Assembly (NCBI GenBank): GCA_020060215.1
Contig: JAGVAP010000006.1
Span: forward strand, 1 to 6,150
Length of the DNA: 6,150 nucleotides
Direction: 5' to 3'
DNA from: Deltaproteobacteria bacterium
Lineage (GTDB): Bacteria > Desulfobacterota > DSM-4660 > Desulfatiglandales > HGW-15
This document shows, in pieces, positions 1 through 5,433 of the stretch (position 1 is its first letter; each line of letters starts with the position of its first letter). Below the pieces are notes generated by a model. It was not told the DNA's origin. It ran no database searches and was given only the letters and a program-made list of their open reading frames with translations. The position numbers and the translations under genes were made by a program.

Positions 1-1
1 C

Positions 2-97
2 AGGATCGCGGATCTGAAAAGGGAGTTGAAAAACACGGTGAAGCTCCTCTACATGGTCGATCACAGGGAAGACAAGCGGGAGATCTTTGTAGGCTGA
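2..97 (+). CDS. C-terminal end of an unrecognised protein (partial)
   Basis: An open frame enters from the left edge and ends at a TGA at 95-97, giving 31 visible residues. The segment is strongly charged and looks helical at first (ADLKRELKNTVKLL), then ends in HREDKREIFVG. There is no frame break, and the reading direction matches all the genes that follow. The fragment is too short to assign a family and I do not recognise it. It could also be a chance open frame, since 31 codons is weak evidence on its own. The 364-base gap to the next gene, with a hairpin in it, suggests that this gene and the downstream ligase are not tightly coupled. Confidence 0.5.
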   Translation, partial: RIADLKRELKNTVKLLYMVDHREDKREIFVG

Positions 98-461
98 GGC
101 CGGACCTCCACTCGGCATTCGCGCTGCATCCGCAAGTTTCTCGTTGTGAAACCCGACCCCGTGTCCCCCTCCCCCCCCTCCCCCCAGGGGAGGGGACCCT
201 GTGTCCCCTCCGTTCCCAAGCTCCCCGTCGTCCCCGCGCTGCATCCTCATCGTTCCACGCTCCAACTCCCGGAAAAGGGGCGAGCAGCGGGAACGACGGG
301 AAATGCGGGGGAAGCAGAAAACACCCCCGCGCCCGAAGAGGGTTTTCAAGGTATCCGCAAATGAAACTACCTCTGAAAACGCTTTACCGGCAGACCCAAA
401 TGTGAAATGGTGTGCCATATCATGAAACGAGTGGAATCCTGGTTCCCGACGGGAGGGGCTT
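98..461. other. Non-coding gap with C-rich tract and short repeats
   Basis: No convincing gene lies here. The short open frames give proline- and arginine-rich low-complexity translations without a good ribosome site. Positions 155-185 are almost pure C with a few T and G, and are followed by the G-rich 187-195. The 11-mer CGCGCTGCATC occurs twice, at 120-130 and 235-245. An imperfect inverted pair, around 224-242 and 285-301, shares the core CCCGTCGT/ACGACGGG. The last 60 bases before the ligase are more AT-rich and should hold its promoter. TATCAT at 418-423 could be a -10 element, but I see no matching -35 box. A GGAGG at 452-456 serves the ligase start. Confidence 0.6.
189..211. repeat. 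Perfect 9-bp hairpin in the C/G-rich tract
   Basis: GGAGGGGAC at 189-197 and GTCCCCTCC at 203-211 are exact reverse complements separated by the 5-base loop CCTGT. The left arm can also pair, with one bulged base, with GTCCCCCTC at 163-171, so two alternative folds compete. No T-run follows, so this is not a standard intrinsic terminator, although it could still stall or stabilise the 3' end of the upstream transcript. It resembles the GC-rich intergenic palindromes that are scattered through many proteobacterial genomes; that resemblance is a memory, not a search result. Confidence 0.55.
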
Positions 462-2069
462 ATGGAAGATTGGGCCGGGCTTTCGACGGCCGGCATCCTC
501 AAGAGGGGCGCCGAGCGATATCCTGAGAAAACGGCTGTGGTGGACGGGGAGCGCAGGGAGGGCTACCGAGAGATCGAGGCGATGTCCGATGCATTGGCCG
601 CCGCCCTCCAGGAGTTGGGCTACCGGAAGGGGGACCGGGTCGCCGTCTACATGAAGAACTCCCTCGAGTTCATCACCGCCTTCTACGCCCTCCAGAAGCT
701 CGGGGTCATCGTGGCCTGGGCGAATCCCAACTACCGGGTGTCCGAGGCGCAGTTCATACTCAGGAACTCCCGGGCAAAAGGGGTTTTCCTGTTCCGGGAG
801 TGGGAGGGGTACGATTATCTCACCTCCCTCCTGGCCATGAGGGAGGAGCTTCCCGACCTGGAGGGGATCTTCGTGGTGGGCGACGGAGAAGGCGAGGGGG
901 TGTACCGGTTCGACGAGATGCTCAAGCGGGGTAAAGGGAAGCGCCCCAGGCCTACGGCCATAGACGTCGAGCACGATCTCTCCATGCTGATCTACACCTC
1001 CGGAACCACAGGCAGGCCCAAGGGCGCGATGATCACCCACATGCAGGCGGTAAGGGCAGGGATGGAGTATTCCCGTGGCGTGAATGCCGGACCGGATGAC
1101 GTCTTCATCGGCTTTCTGCCCATGTCCCATTCCTACGGCTGCGGTTCCATCCTGATCCAGCCCCTCCTCCTGGGCTCCACCCTGGTGGTCATGGACAAAT
1201 TCGACCCGAAGCGATGCTTCGATCTGATCGCCCGGGAACGGGTCACGCTTCAGCTCGGGGCCCCGGCCCATTATATCCTGGAGCTCAGCCGGCCGGATCG
1301 AAAGCAATATGACTTGAGCAGCCTGCGGGCGGGGCTCATCGCGGGGCAGATCGCGCCGGAAGGGCTCATCCGCCGGGTGCAGGAGGAGATGGGGGTGTAT
1401 ATCACCTCTTTCTGGGGGGCATCGGAGGTCGGGCCCGGCGTCGGCCTCATGTGCCCCTACCCCTCGCCCCTCGATATACGGGAGAAGTACGTCGGCCTTC
1501 CTGTGGCCGGCACCCAGGTGCGCGCAGTAGACCCGGGGACCCGCAGCGAGCTCCCCGACGGTCAGATCGGCGAGCTGACCCTCTCCGGATGGCACGTCAT
1601 GAAGGGCTACTGGAACAACCCCGAGGAAACGGCCAAGCAGGTGGTGGACGGCTGGCTGTACATGGGGGACCTCGTGTCCAGGGAAGAGGGCGGCTACATC
1701 CGCATCTTCGGCAGGACCAAAGACCTGATCAACCGGGGCGGGTTCAAGGTCTACTCTTACGAGCTCGAGACGCTTCTGGCGGACCATCCCAAGGTGGAGG
1801 AGGTCAGTGTGGTGGCGACCCCCAATCCCGTTCTGGGGGAGAGCATCTGTGCCTGCATCGTGCCGAAGGCGGGAGAGACAGTACATCTCTCGGAGATCCG
1901 ATCCTTCCTGGCGGAGAAGATCGCCCCCTACAAGCTCCCGGACGAGCTCTGCATCATGGATCGCTTCCCCCGCCTCTCGGGGGGGGTGAAGATCAACAAG
2001 TTCGGCAAAGGTGGGGTACGCGAGACGGCCATGATCACCGAAGGCCGTGAACGGCACAGGACAAAATAG
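462..2069 (+). CDS. AMP-forming acyl/aryl-CoA synthetase (acid:CoA ligase)
   Basis: A 535-residue member of the ANL adenylate-forming superfamily, full length for the family. It should activate a carboxylic acid with ATP to an acyl-AMP and transfer it to CoA in the cytoplasm. Motifs appear in order: the phosphate loop YTSGTTGRPKG at 178-188; MSHSYG with H223; WGASE at 318-322, supplying the conserved Glu; GD at 402-403, with Asp403 expected to bind the ribose; and the hinge GRTKDLINRGG at 417-427. The C-terminal domain ends in SGGVKINKFGKGG (506-518), where the catalytic lysine is expected (K510, K513 or K516). The INRGG hinge and YKLPDEL segment recall the EntE/DhbE aryl-acid branch, but the substrate cannot be read from sequence; fatty, cyclic or aromatic acids are all possible. 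The start is supported by GGAGG at 452-456, five bases before the ATG, and by the family-typical N-terminus. It is not obviously in an operon with its neighbours. Confidence 0.93.
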   Translation: MEDWAGLSTAGILKRGAERYPEKTAVVDGERREGYREIEAMSDALAAALQELGYRKGDRVAVYMKNSLEFITAFYALQKLGVIVAWANPNYRVSEAQFILRNSRAKGVFLFREWEGYDYLTSLLAMREELPDLEGIFVVGDGEGEGVYRFDEMLKRGKGKRPRPTAIDVEHDLSMLIYTSGTTGRPKGAMITHMQAVRAGMEYSRGVNAGPDDVFIGFLPMSHSYGCGSILIQPLLLGSTLVVMDKFDPKRCFDLIARERVTLQLGAPAHYILELSRPDRKQYDLSSLRAGLIAGQIAPEGLIRRVQEEMGVYITSFWGASEVGPGVGLMCPYPSPLDIREKYVGLPVAGTQVRAVDPGTRSELPDGQIGELTLSGWHVMKGYWNNPEETAKQVVDGWLYMGDLVSREEGGYIRIFGRTKDLINRGGFKVYSYELETLLADHPKVEEVSVVATPNPVLGESICACIVPKAGETVHLSEIRSFLAEKIAPYKLPDELCIMDRFPRLSGGVKINKFGKGGVRETAMITEGRERHRTK

Positions 2070-2290
2070 AAAGATCGCCGTCTTTCTGAACGACCTCCCT
2101 GGAGGCGATGAAAAGGGCAACGCCTCTGGTCGTGGCCGCTTGAGCGGCTCGGCTCCTTTCTCGACCGCGTTCCGGCGAAGACCGGAAGGAGCAGGACAAG
2201 GATCTCCTCGATCGAACCAAGCCCTGGTGTCAATATTGGCCTGGTCTCCATGGCCTCCCCCCCTCGGGGGCAGCCCCCCTCGCCACCCGC

Positions 2291-2332
2291 CAGGGACCGT
2301 TTCTTGGACAATGTACAGGAAACCGGTCCCTG
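2291..2332. repeat. 13-bp imperfect hairpin upstream of the receiver operon
   Basis: CAGGGACCGTTTC (2291-2303) pairs with GAAAC-C-GGTCCCTG (2319-2332), leaving one bulged C at 2324 and a 15-base loop. After one mismatch the stem can extend outward by three more pairs (2287-2289 with 2334-2336). It is the longest stem in the gap and lies about 35 bases upstream of the candidate -35 box of the first receiver gene. It could be a regulator-binding palindrome, the end of a structured RNA, or a T-less transcription stop after the ligase gene. Confidence 0.5.
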
Positions 2333-2365
2333 TCGGCGTCTGCCCATCACCGCAATAGTTGCGGC

Positions 2366-2394
2366 TTGCGGGAATCCTCAAGCTGGGCTATAAG
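2366..2394 (+). promoter_or_regulatory. Candidate sigma-70-type promoter for the receiver operon
   Basis: TTGCGG at 2366-2371 and TATAAG at 2389-2394 are separated by exactly 17 bases. The -10 matches the consensus in five of six positions, but the -35 only in the TTG half. The surrounding region, 2389-2440, is the most AT-rich part of the gap and leaves a leader of about 80 bases before the ATG at 2483. I looked for a sigma-54 GG-N10-GC pair in this area and did not find one. The assignment rests on pattern and position only. Confidence 0.35.
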
Positions 2395-2482
2395 TATCAC
2401 CGGATTCTCTTCTTTCGAGATACCCCTTCCAAACCATTGAGTTCAGCCCAACCGGGGCGGATATTCCGGTCGTGGAGGTTCC

Positions 2483-2884
2483 ATGCATCCTTTCAACGTT
2501 CTCATCGTGGATGACGAGGCAGACTTCCTTGAGACCGTCGTGAGGCGGCTGGAGCAGCGGAAGATCAGCGTGACCGGTGTACGCAGTGGTGAGGAAGCCC
2601 TTGAAAGACTGAAGGAGAAGGACTTCAGCGTCATCATCCTGGATGTCAAAATGCCGGGAGGGATGGACGGTATCGAGGCCCTCCGCGCAATCAAGGAGAT
2701 GCAGCCCGATGCGGAGGTGATCCTTCTCACAGGTCATGCATCGGTAGAGACCAGCATCGAGGGCATGGAGCTGGGTGCATACGACTACATCCTGAAGCCT
2801 GTGAAGCTCGAAGACCTCCTCTTCAAGGTCTCGGAGGCCCTGAAGAGTAGAAAAGCCCGAGAGCCGAAATCCCGGACGCCATGA
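2483..2884 (+). CDS. Stand-alone receiver protein 1 (CheY-type response regulator)
   Basis: This 133-residue protein is almost entirely one receiver domain. The acidic pocket is D10-D11, the phospho-acceptor is D54 in LDVKMPGG, the switch residue is T83 in LLTGHAS, Y102 is the switch aromatic, and K105 lies in the conserved KP. Domain residues run from about 4 to 122, followed by a short basic tail, so there is no DNA-binding or enzymatic output domain. It should be phosphorylated by a histidine kinase and act by protein contact or as a phosphorelay intermediate. No kinase gene is in the window. It heads a cluster of three receivers and is about 60% identical by hand count to the second. GGAGG at 2474-2478, four bases before the ATG, fixes the start. 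The receiver assignment is secure, but the target is unknown. Confidence 0.95.
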   Translation: MHPFNVLIVDDEADFLETVVRRLEQRKISVTGVRSGEEALERLKEKDFSVIILDVKMPGGMDGIEALRAIKEMQPDAEVILLTGHASVETSIEGMELGAYDYILKPVKLEDLLFKVSEALKSRKAREPKSRTP

Positions 2885-2960
2885 GGCCACATGTTCAGGC
2901 GGCAAGTGCTGCCGGTCTCATCCAAGACAGGGCGAAGCCCGCCTAAGGCAGGAGGAAGCC
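2885..2960 (+). other. 76-base spacer with small hairpins between receivers 1 and 2
   Basis: The spacer holds CGGCA-AGTGC-TGCCG at 2900-2914 and GGGC-GAA-GCCC at 2930-2940. The second hairpin ends ten bases before the GGAGG (2951-2955) of receiver 2. No T-run follows either, so the two genes can still share a transcript. These stems might protect mRNA segments or tune translation of the second gene, but they are short enough to be chance. Confidence 0.3.
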
Positions 2961-3419
2961 ATGGAACCCTTCAGCGTTTTGGTGGTGGATGATGAAAAGG
3001 ACTTCGTGGAAACCACAGTCAACCGTCTGCTCAAGAGGGACATAGAAGCGATCGGCGTGACGAGCGGGGAAGAAGCCCTGGTCCAGGCAAGAAAGCGGCT
3101 GTTCGACGTGGTGATCCTGGACATCAAAATGCCGGGAGGTATGGACGGCATCCAGACACTTCGGGAATTGAAGAGCGTTCGTCCTCTCCTTGAGGTGCTG
3201 CTGCTGACAGGGCATGCCTCAGTCGAGACGAGTATCGAGGGCATGAAGCTCGGTGCCTTCGATTACCTCCTGAAGCCGGTCTCCATGGAAGATCTCATGG
3301 TGAAGCTCGGCCACGCTTTCCAGAAGAAGTCGGAGCATGAGGAGAAGATCCGCAAGGCCAGGATCAAAGACCTGATGCGATTCCCAGGAAGGGTGCTCGA
3401 GCTGGAGAAGGACCGGTGA
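2961..3419 (+). CDS. Stand-alone receiver protein 2 with charged C-terminal tail
   Basis: A 152-residue single-domain response regulator with D10-D11, phospho-acceptor D54, T83, Y102 and K105, at the same positions as in receiver 1. About 75 of the first 120 residues are identical to receiver 1 by hand count, including the stretch LLTGHASVETSIEGM, so the two probably arose by duplication. What distinguishes it is a tail from about residue 121 to 152, rich in Lys, Arg and Glu and likely helical (EEKIRKARIKDLM), which could be a docking or dimerisation segment. No output domain is present. GGAGG at 2951-2955, five bases before the ATG, supports the start. It lies 76 bases after receiver 1 and 44 bases before receiver 3, on the same strand, so co-transcription is likely. 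Confidence 0.95.
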   Translation: MEPFSVLVVDDEKDFVETTVNRLLKRDIEAIGVTSGEEALVQARKRLFDVVILDIKMPGGMDGIQTLRELKSVRPLLEVLLLTGHASVETSIEGMKLGAFDYLLKPVSMEDLMVKLGHAFQKKSEHEEKIRKARIKDLMRFPGRVLELEKDR

Positions 3420-3421
3420 AG

Positions 3422-3445
3422 GGCCAGCCGTTGTGAGTCCTGGCC
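3422..3445 (+). repeat. 6-bp hairpin between receivers 2 and 3
   Basis: GGCCAG (3422-3427) and CTGGCC (3440-3445) are exact reverse complements around a 12-base loop. The stem starts right after the receiver 2 stop and ends eight bases before the receiver 3 ribosome site. It could shield the upstream message or modulate translation of receiver 3. The short stem makes chance a real alternative. Confidence 0.3.
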
Positions 3446-3452
3446 GACCCCT

Positions 3453-3457
3453 GGAGG
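3453..3457 (+). promoter_or_regulatory. Ribosome binding site fixing the GTG start of receiver 3
   Basis: GGAGG followed by TATATA places the GTG at 3464 six bases downstream. The residues after this GTG (ESFRLLLVDDE) align without gaps with the starts of receivers 1 and 2, so the GTG is the true initiation codon. Confidence 0.8.
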
Positions 3458-3463
3458 TATATA

Positions 3464-3892
3464 GTGGAATCTTTTCGCCTGTTGCTGGTGGATGACGAGG
3501 TGGAATTCCTCGACACGCTCGTAAAGCGGCTCAACCTGCGCAAGGTCCAGACGTTCGGGGCGAGGAGTGGACCGGAAGCCTTGGAGTTTCTGGATCGGAA
3601 CCCGGTCGATGTCGTGGTGCTGGACGTAAAGATGCCGGAAATGGACGGCATCGATGTGCTGAGGGCGATCAAGGCGCGCCACCCCCTAACCGAGGTGGTG
3701 ATGCTCACCGGACATGCAAGCCTGGAGGTCGCCATCGAAGGGATGGAGGCCGGTGCCTTCGATTATCTGATGAAGCCCATCAACATCGACGAGTTACTCT
3801 ACAAGGTTCAGGACGCATTTAAGAAGAAGAAGATCCAGGCGGAGAAGATCCGGAGGATGGGGGATCTGGGGAATCCGGCGAACGGAACCTAA
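3464..3892 (+). CDS. Stand-alone receiver protein 3 (GTG start)
   Basis: A 142-residue receiver-only response regulator. The pocket is D10-D11, the phospho-acceptor D54 lies in LDVKMPEMDG, and T82, Y101 and K104 complete the site. After D54 it has PEMDG where the other two have PGGMDG, so the loop beside the phosphorylation site is one residue shorter; all later positions shift by one. It is also the more divergent of the three in sequence. The tail after residue 118 is lysine-rich (FKKKKIQAEKIRRM) and short. Initiation is at GTG, aligned with the other two starts. As the last receiver in the row it may be an older or differently paired copy. No output domain or kinase accompanies it, so its partner is unknown. 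The permease gene starts 239 bases further on, beyond a large inverted repeat. Confidence 0.94.
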   Translation: MESFRLLLVDDEVEFLDTLVKRLNLRKVQTFGARSGPEALEFLDRNPVDVVVLDVKMPEMDGIDVLRAIKARHPLTEVVMLTGHASLEVAIEGMEAGAFDYLMKPINIDELLYKVQDAFKKKKIQAEKIRRMGDLGNPANGT

Positions 3893-3982
3893 TGTAATGC
3901 GTCCAACGCTTCTTTGCATTCCGTGACGGGCCGGCCATGGGAATCAGCCGGGGGATTTCGGTCGCACCACACTAGAGAAAGG

Positions 3983-4052
3983 CTTCGTGCTCTTCGTGTC
4001 CTTCGTGGTTGAACAAGAGGTCTTCACCACGAAGGGCACGAAGGACACGAAG
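3983..4052. repeat. 27-bp inverted repeat built from 9-bp CTTCGTGNN units
   Basis: The left arm (3983-4009) consists of three tandem 9-mers, CTTCGTGCT, CTTCGTGTC and CTTCGTGGT. The right arm (4026-4052) is ACCACGAAG, GGCACGAAG and GACACGAAG. The arms pair over 27 positions with 24 Watson-Crick pairs, two G-U pairs and one mismatch, around a 16-base loop. Similar CACGAAGGA-type repeats occur between genes in many environmental bacteria and are often mis-annotated as proteins reading NHEGHEEHE; the minus strand reads exactly that here. It is therefore most likely a dispersed intergenic element and not a gene. A short TTTT at 4059-4062 lies seven bases past the stem, so it may also end or attenuate the receiver transcript, or separate it from the permease gene. 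The family link comes from memory, not a search. Confidence 0.85.
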
Positions 4053-4086
4053 AAGACGTTTTGGGTGATCGTGACCTTGCTTTCTG

Positions 4087-4097
4087 GGAACAGTTCC
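4087..4097. promoter_or_regulatory. Interrupted palindrome upstream of the permease, candidate operator
   Basis: GGAAC-A-GTTCC is a perfect 5-bp dyad with a single central base, 34 bases upstream of the permease ATG and between the large inverted repeat and the ribosome site. Its position suits a repressor or activator site. I see no convincing -10/-35 pair around it, and it may be part of the neighbouring repeat element, so it is only a candidate. Confidence 0.22.
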
Positions 4098-4131
4098 ATT
4101 TCGAAGAACGCAAAGGGGGAGACATAGAAAT

Positions 4132-5433
4132 ATGGGCTTTATGAATGAATGGGGAAAATTTATGATGGCGGGCGCGAGGGCCCATGCCTCATGGGAGATC
4201 CAGGTATCCAATACCATCTTCCGGGACCGGAAGCGAATGGCCCTGCTCGGTTTGATGCTCTTACCTATTATCCTCGGCGGCGTCGCGCTTGCCGATCCGC
4301 TCGGTGATGCCTTGCCGCAGTTCCTCGGGGGGAAGAAGGCGTACAGCCCGGCCTTTTACACCAACGGTGTCTTTTTTGCCTCCGTGCTGATCGGGCTCAT
4401 TGCCGGTCTCATCACGGGCTGCATCGGCGCGGGCGGCGGGTTCGTGATCGCCCCTGCGCTCATGAGCGCAGGGATCAAGGGGATCCTCGCGGTGGGAACG
4501 GATCTCTTCCACATCTTCGCCAAGGCGATCATGGGGAGCGTGATCCACCGCAAACTCGGGAACGTCTCCGTGCCTCTGGCCGTCGTCTTCCTGATCGGGG
4601 CCATTATCGGGGCGACCATAGGCGGATACATCAACCGCGTCCTCTACGAGATCAACCCCGTCCTGAGCGACGCCTTTATCACCACCATCTACGCCATCAT
4701 GCTCGGATCCCTCGGCTTCTACGCCATGGCCGACTTCCTGAAGGCGTCCAAGAGGGAGAAGGATTTTCATGGGGCAGGAACGGGCGCGCACGGCGGGAAA
4801 GACGAAGGGACGGATCTTGGGAATCTGCCCAGGCGGATCCAGTCGGTCAAGGTGCCCCCGATGGTCACGTTCGACCACGACTTCACTCCCGGGGGCAGGA
4901 GCATCTCGTGGGTGTTCCTGGTGCTCAGCGGCGCCCTGGTGGGACTGACCGCGGGGATCATGGGCGTCGGGGGAGGATTCCTCACCTTTCCGATCTTCGT
5001 GTACATGCTCGGGGTCTCCTCCATGACCACCGTCGGTACCGATATCTTTCAGATCATTTTCACGGCAGGTTATGCCGCAATCACCCAATATGCCGTGTAC
5101 GGCTTCATCTTTTATACGCTGGCCATGGGGATGCTCCTGGGGTCTCTTACCGGCATACAGATCGGGGCCATGGTGACCAAGGTCGTCAAGGGGATCACGA
5201 TCCGCGGCTTCTATGCCATGGCCGTCCTCGCCGGATTCGTGAACCGGATCTTCGCCCTCCCCGGAAAACTCGGGGAGATGGAGGTGATCCCGCTGTCCAA
5301 ACAGGCGGGGTATGTCCTGGAGATGATCGGGATCGTCGCCTTCTTCATCGTGGTGGGGGGCTTCGGGGTGTGGGTGATCGGCACATTCTTGAAGAACATC
5401 AAGACGCTCAAGGGCGAGGAGGCGCTGTCATGA
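4132..5433 (+). CDS. TauE/SafE family permease (anion/sulfonate exporter type)
   Basis: A 433-residue integral membrane protein with the two homologous halves typical of the TauE/SafE (DUF81) family. Half one carries GLITGCIGAGGGF...P with AVGTDLFHIF (residues 88-130); half two carries GLTAGIMGVGGGF...P with TVGTDIFQIIF (267-311). About eight or nine membrane segments are visible, at roughly 36-55, 78-98, 125-138, 146-165, 181-202, 258-278, 300-318, 322-345 and 396-420. Members are known or proposed to export sulfite, sulfoacetate or similar anions; the substrate here is not readable from sequence. It is longer than the usual 250-300 residues because of an N-terminal extension with a hydrophobic segment ending ALADP, a hydrophilic linker of about 55 residues (204-257), and a C-terminal helix. 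The start is supported by GGGGGAG at 4115-4121, ten bases upstream; an in-frame ATG at 4141 is less well placed. Its stop overlaps the next start as ATGA, so the two proteins are translationally coupled. Confidence 0.9.
   Translation: MGFMNEWGKFMMAGARAHASWEIQVSNTIFRDRKRMALLGLMLLPIILGGVALADPLGDALPQFLGGKKAYSPAFYTNGVFFASVLIGLIAGLITGCIGAGGGFVIAPALMSAGIKGILAVGTDLFHIFAKAIMGSVIHRKLGNVSVPLAVVFLIGAIIGATIGGYINRVLYEINPVLSDAFITTIYAIMLGSLGFYAMADFLKASKREKDFHGAGTGAHGGKDEGTDLGNLPRRIQSVKVPPMVTFDHDFTPGGRSISWVFLVLSGALVGLTAGIMGVGGGFLTFPIFVYMLGVSSMTTVGTDIFQIIFTAGYAAITQYAVYGFIFYTLAMGMLLGSLTGIQIGAMVTKVVKGITIRGFYAMAVLAGFVNRIFALPGKLGEMEVIPLSKQAGYVLEMIGIVAFFIVVGGFGVWVIGTFLKNIKTLKGEEALS

Larger units (their letters stand above)
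2070..2482. other. 413-base non-coding gap with several hairpins
   Basis: I find no convincing gene. Open frames on both strands here give low-complexity Pro/Arg/Ser-rich translations. The first part holds a run of potential stems: CCTCC/GGAGG at 2093-2104; GAGGCG (2102-2107) with CGCCTC (2121-2126); GCCGC-TTGA-GCGGC at 2135-2148; and TTCCGG (2170-2175) with CCGGAA (2182-2187) around a CGAAGA loop. GGGGG-CAG-CCCCC follows at 2266-2278, and then the larger 2291-2332 hairpin. None has a T-run, so no clear intrinsic terminator of the ligase gene is visible. The gap could contain a structured leader or small RNA, or simply be GC-rich spacer, because such stems arise often by chance at this base composition. 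It matches no riboswitch consensus that I can recall. Confidence 0.5.

Noticed and set aside
146..364. A 72-codon protein in the upstream gap
   Set aside because: Pro/Ser/Gly-rich translation of the C-rich tract, with no ribosome site before its ATG.
1928..2350. A minus-strand 140-codon frame in the gap after the ligase
   Set aside because: Low-complexity Arg/Ser/Pro translation, no ribosome site of quality, and it overlaps the ligase end.
420..2381. A 653-codon open frame on the minus strand
   Set aside because: It is antisense to the whole ligase gene, which has all its family motifs in the + frame. The minus translation has no recognisable domain and is a side effect of high GC content.
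3899..3917. An intrinsic terminator after receiver 3 (GCGT-CCA-ACGC then TTCTTTGC)
   Set aside because: The stem is only four pairs and the T-tract is interrupted; too weak to call.
3983..4052. A CRISPR array, because of short regularly spaced units
   Set aside because: The 9-bp units are contiguous without spacers and form an inverted repeat, so the arrangement is not repeat-spacer.
4063..4081. A sigma-54 promoter upstream of the permease (GGGTGATCGTGACCTTGCT)
   Set aside because: The GG and GC elements are 13 bases apart at the closest, not the required 10, so the spacing does not fit.
3972..4217. A minus-strand protein ending NHEGHEEHEAFL
   Set aside because: It is the translation of the CACGAAGGA-type inverted repeat, a frequent false gene call.
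4908..5429. An upstream extension of the last gene into the permease gene
   Set aside because: The frame is open, but the translation is Arg/Gly-rich noise overlapping the second permease half. The ATG at 5430 has a good GGAGG and is followed at once by a membrane helix.
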